Below, piece after piece: positions 27,612 through 27,999 of a DNA stretch of 27,999 nucleotides; position 1 is the stretch's first letter; the number at the start of each line of letters is the position of its first letter. The notes under the pieces were generated by a model, which saw nothing but the letters and a program-made list of their open reading frames with translations, ran no database searches and was not told the origin of the DNA. Source of the stretch: a virus; the IMG/VR virus record IMGVR_UViG_3300036829_000014, positions 1-27,999 of that record, one strand, 5' to 3'. Made by a program: the position numbers and the translations under genes.

Positions 27612-27945
27612 CGTGCTCTTCCTCAGGAATATCACCGGCATATCTACGCATAGCTCGAATAGCTTCGCCATACAGCTCTTCCATCCGTGCCTGCGATTCG
27701 ATTTGCTCAATCTTGACCTTCGTCAGCTCGTTCTCGTGTCGCAATCGCTCTTGCTCGAGCTGCTCACGACTGGAACCAAGCTTAAGGAAGTGAGTAACCA
27801 CCTGAGATGACGCCGTGCCGTTTCGAATTTGCTCTTCTGCGAGGTCGTAAGCAAGAGAAACCGTCGCTTGCTCGCGGGCCTCAGGAGTACGCGCGGGTTT
27901 ACGGCGAGTTTCAGAGGCTTCGGAGCGTCTTCTTCTCGCTGCCAC
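27598..27945 (-). CDS. Small terminase-like / packaging-associated protein
   Basis: The product is 115 aa with a GTG start after AAAGGAGG. A basic N-terminus (ARRRRSEASETRRKPARTPE) precedes helices containing EQIRNGTASSQVVTHFLKLG and the long heptad-like REQLEQERLRHENELTKVKI with EQIESQARMEELY, then an acidic tail. This profile is a common phage family at the start of packaging operons. A small terminase subunit is a reasonable interpretation because the large subunit follows and no other candidate exists, but the classical helix-turn-helix is not evident. It overlaps the HNH gene by 14 bases. Confidence 0.75.
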   Translation of the reverse strand: MAARRRRSEASETRRKPARTPEAREQATVSLAYDLAEEQIRNGTASSQVVTHFLKLGSSREQLEQERLRHENELTKVKIEQIESQARMEELYGEAIRAMRRYAGDIPEEEHDEPD

Positions 27946-27978
27946 CCGTCCTCCTTTCAGTTTGTTTCTAGTTTTTTC

Positions 27979-27988
27979 TCCCCCGGGG
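27979..27988. other. CCCCCGGGG palindrome upstream of the packaging genes (possible cos/pac or operator)
   Basis: The bases TCCCCCGGGG form a GC palindrome flanked by T-runs, just upstream of the first packaging gene and 11 bases from the right edge. The same CCCCCGGGG core occurs at 5866-5874. Cohesive-end sites of phages often lie near this position, so a cos or pac element is one possibility; a protein binding site shared with the promoter region is the other. This is weak evidence because the region continues outside the window. Confidence 0.25.
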
Positions 27989-27999
27989 CATTTTTTGGG

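Noticed and set aside
1-27999. Integrase, transposase, CRISPR array or tRNA genes
   Set aside because: I looked for their motifs on both strands and found none, so the window does not show whether the phage is temperate.

Overview
The window is a stretch of a tailed double-stranded DNA phage (or prophage) with siphovirus morphology. Every gene I can support lies on the minus strand, so the transcript reads from the right edge of the window to the left. A long tape measure gene, two tail-tube genes, a distal tail protein and no sheath or baseplate gene point to a long, flexible, non-contractile tail. The host is most likely an actinomycete. The evidence is a tail-hub protein resembling Rhodococcus phage ReqiPepy6 Gp37, a DUF6131-like micro-protein, an r1t-type holin, and an NlpC/P60 lysin of a kind common in actinophages. 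Several left-end families also occur in Bacillota phages, so the host call is moderate. Ribosome binding sites are strong (AGAAAGGAGG-like), and GTG, TTG and possibly CTG starts are used.

Layout in transcription order. (1) 27945-25020: small-terminase-like protein, HNH endonuclease, Pro-rich protein, NlpC/P60 lysin, gp6-like head-tail connector, and a 2H phosphoesterase carrying an HGVKGMRWGVR tag. (2) 25005-19632: DUF6131-like micro-protein, large terminase, portal, and a fused prohead protease-major capsid protein. (3) 19616-14854: neck and tail-terminator genes, tail tube 1, a tail chaperone, tail tube 2 (paralogue of 1), a collagen-like fibre, and an HK97-gp10-like protein. (4) 14854-7078: tape measure protein (1908 aa, tail roughly 0.29 um at 0.15 nm per residue), distal tail protein and ReqiPepy6-Gp37-like hub. 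(5) 7062-6270: membrane protein and holin. (6) 6263-5645: a regulatory block with three of the window's four matching promoters, three hairpin terminators and one small membrane-protein gene. (7) 5644-1: an accessory operon of small conserved phage families, including two DUF6353 paralogues and the fourth promoter. The functions of most of these proteins are unknown.

The most unusual content is as follows. Four copies of a 33-bp promoter with a TATAAT-type -10 box and a shared TGAGA block follow the lysis genes. Two of them feed short RNAs of about 49 and 73 nt that end in intrinsic terminators and contain no gene. Other notable points are the 2H phosphoesterase fused to a phage structural tag, the duplicated tail-tube genes flanking the chaperone, an Ig-like C-terminal domain shared by capsid and tail tube 1, eleven exact-length 22-residue repeats in the tape measure, and three micro-proteins that simple ATG-based gene finding at ordinary length cut-offs would miss.
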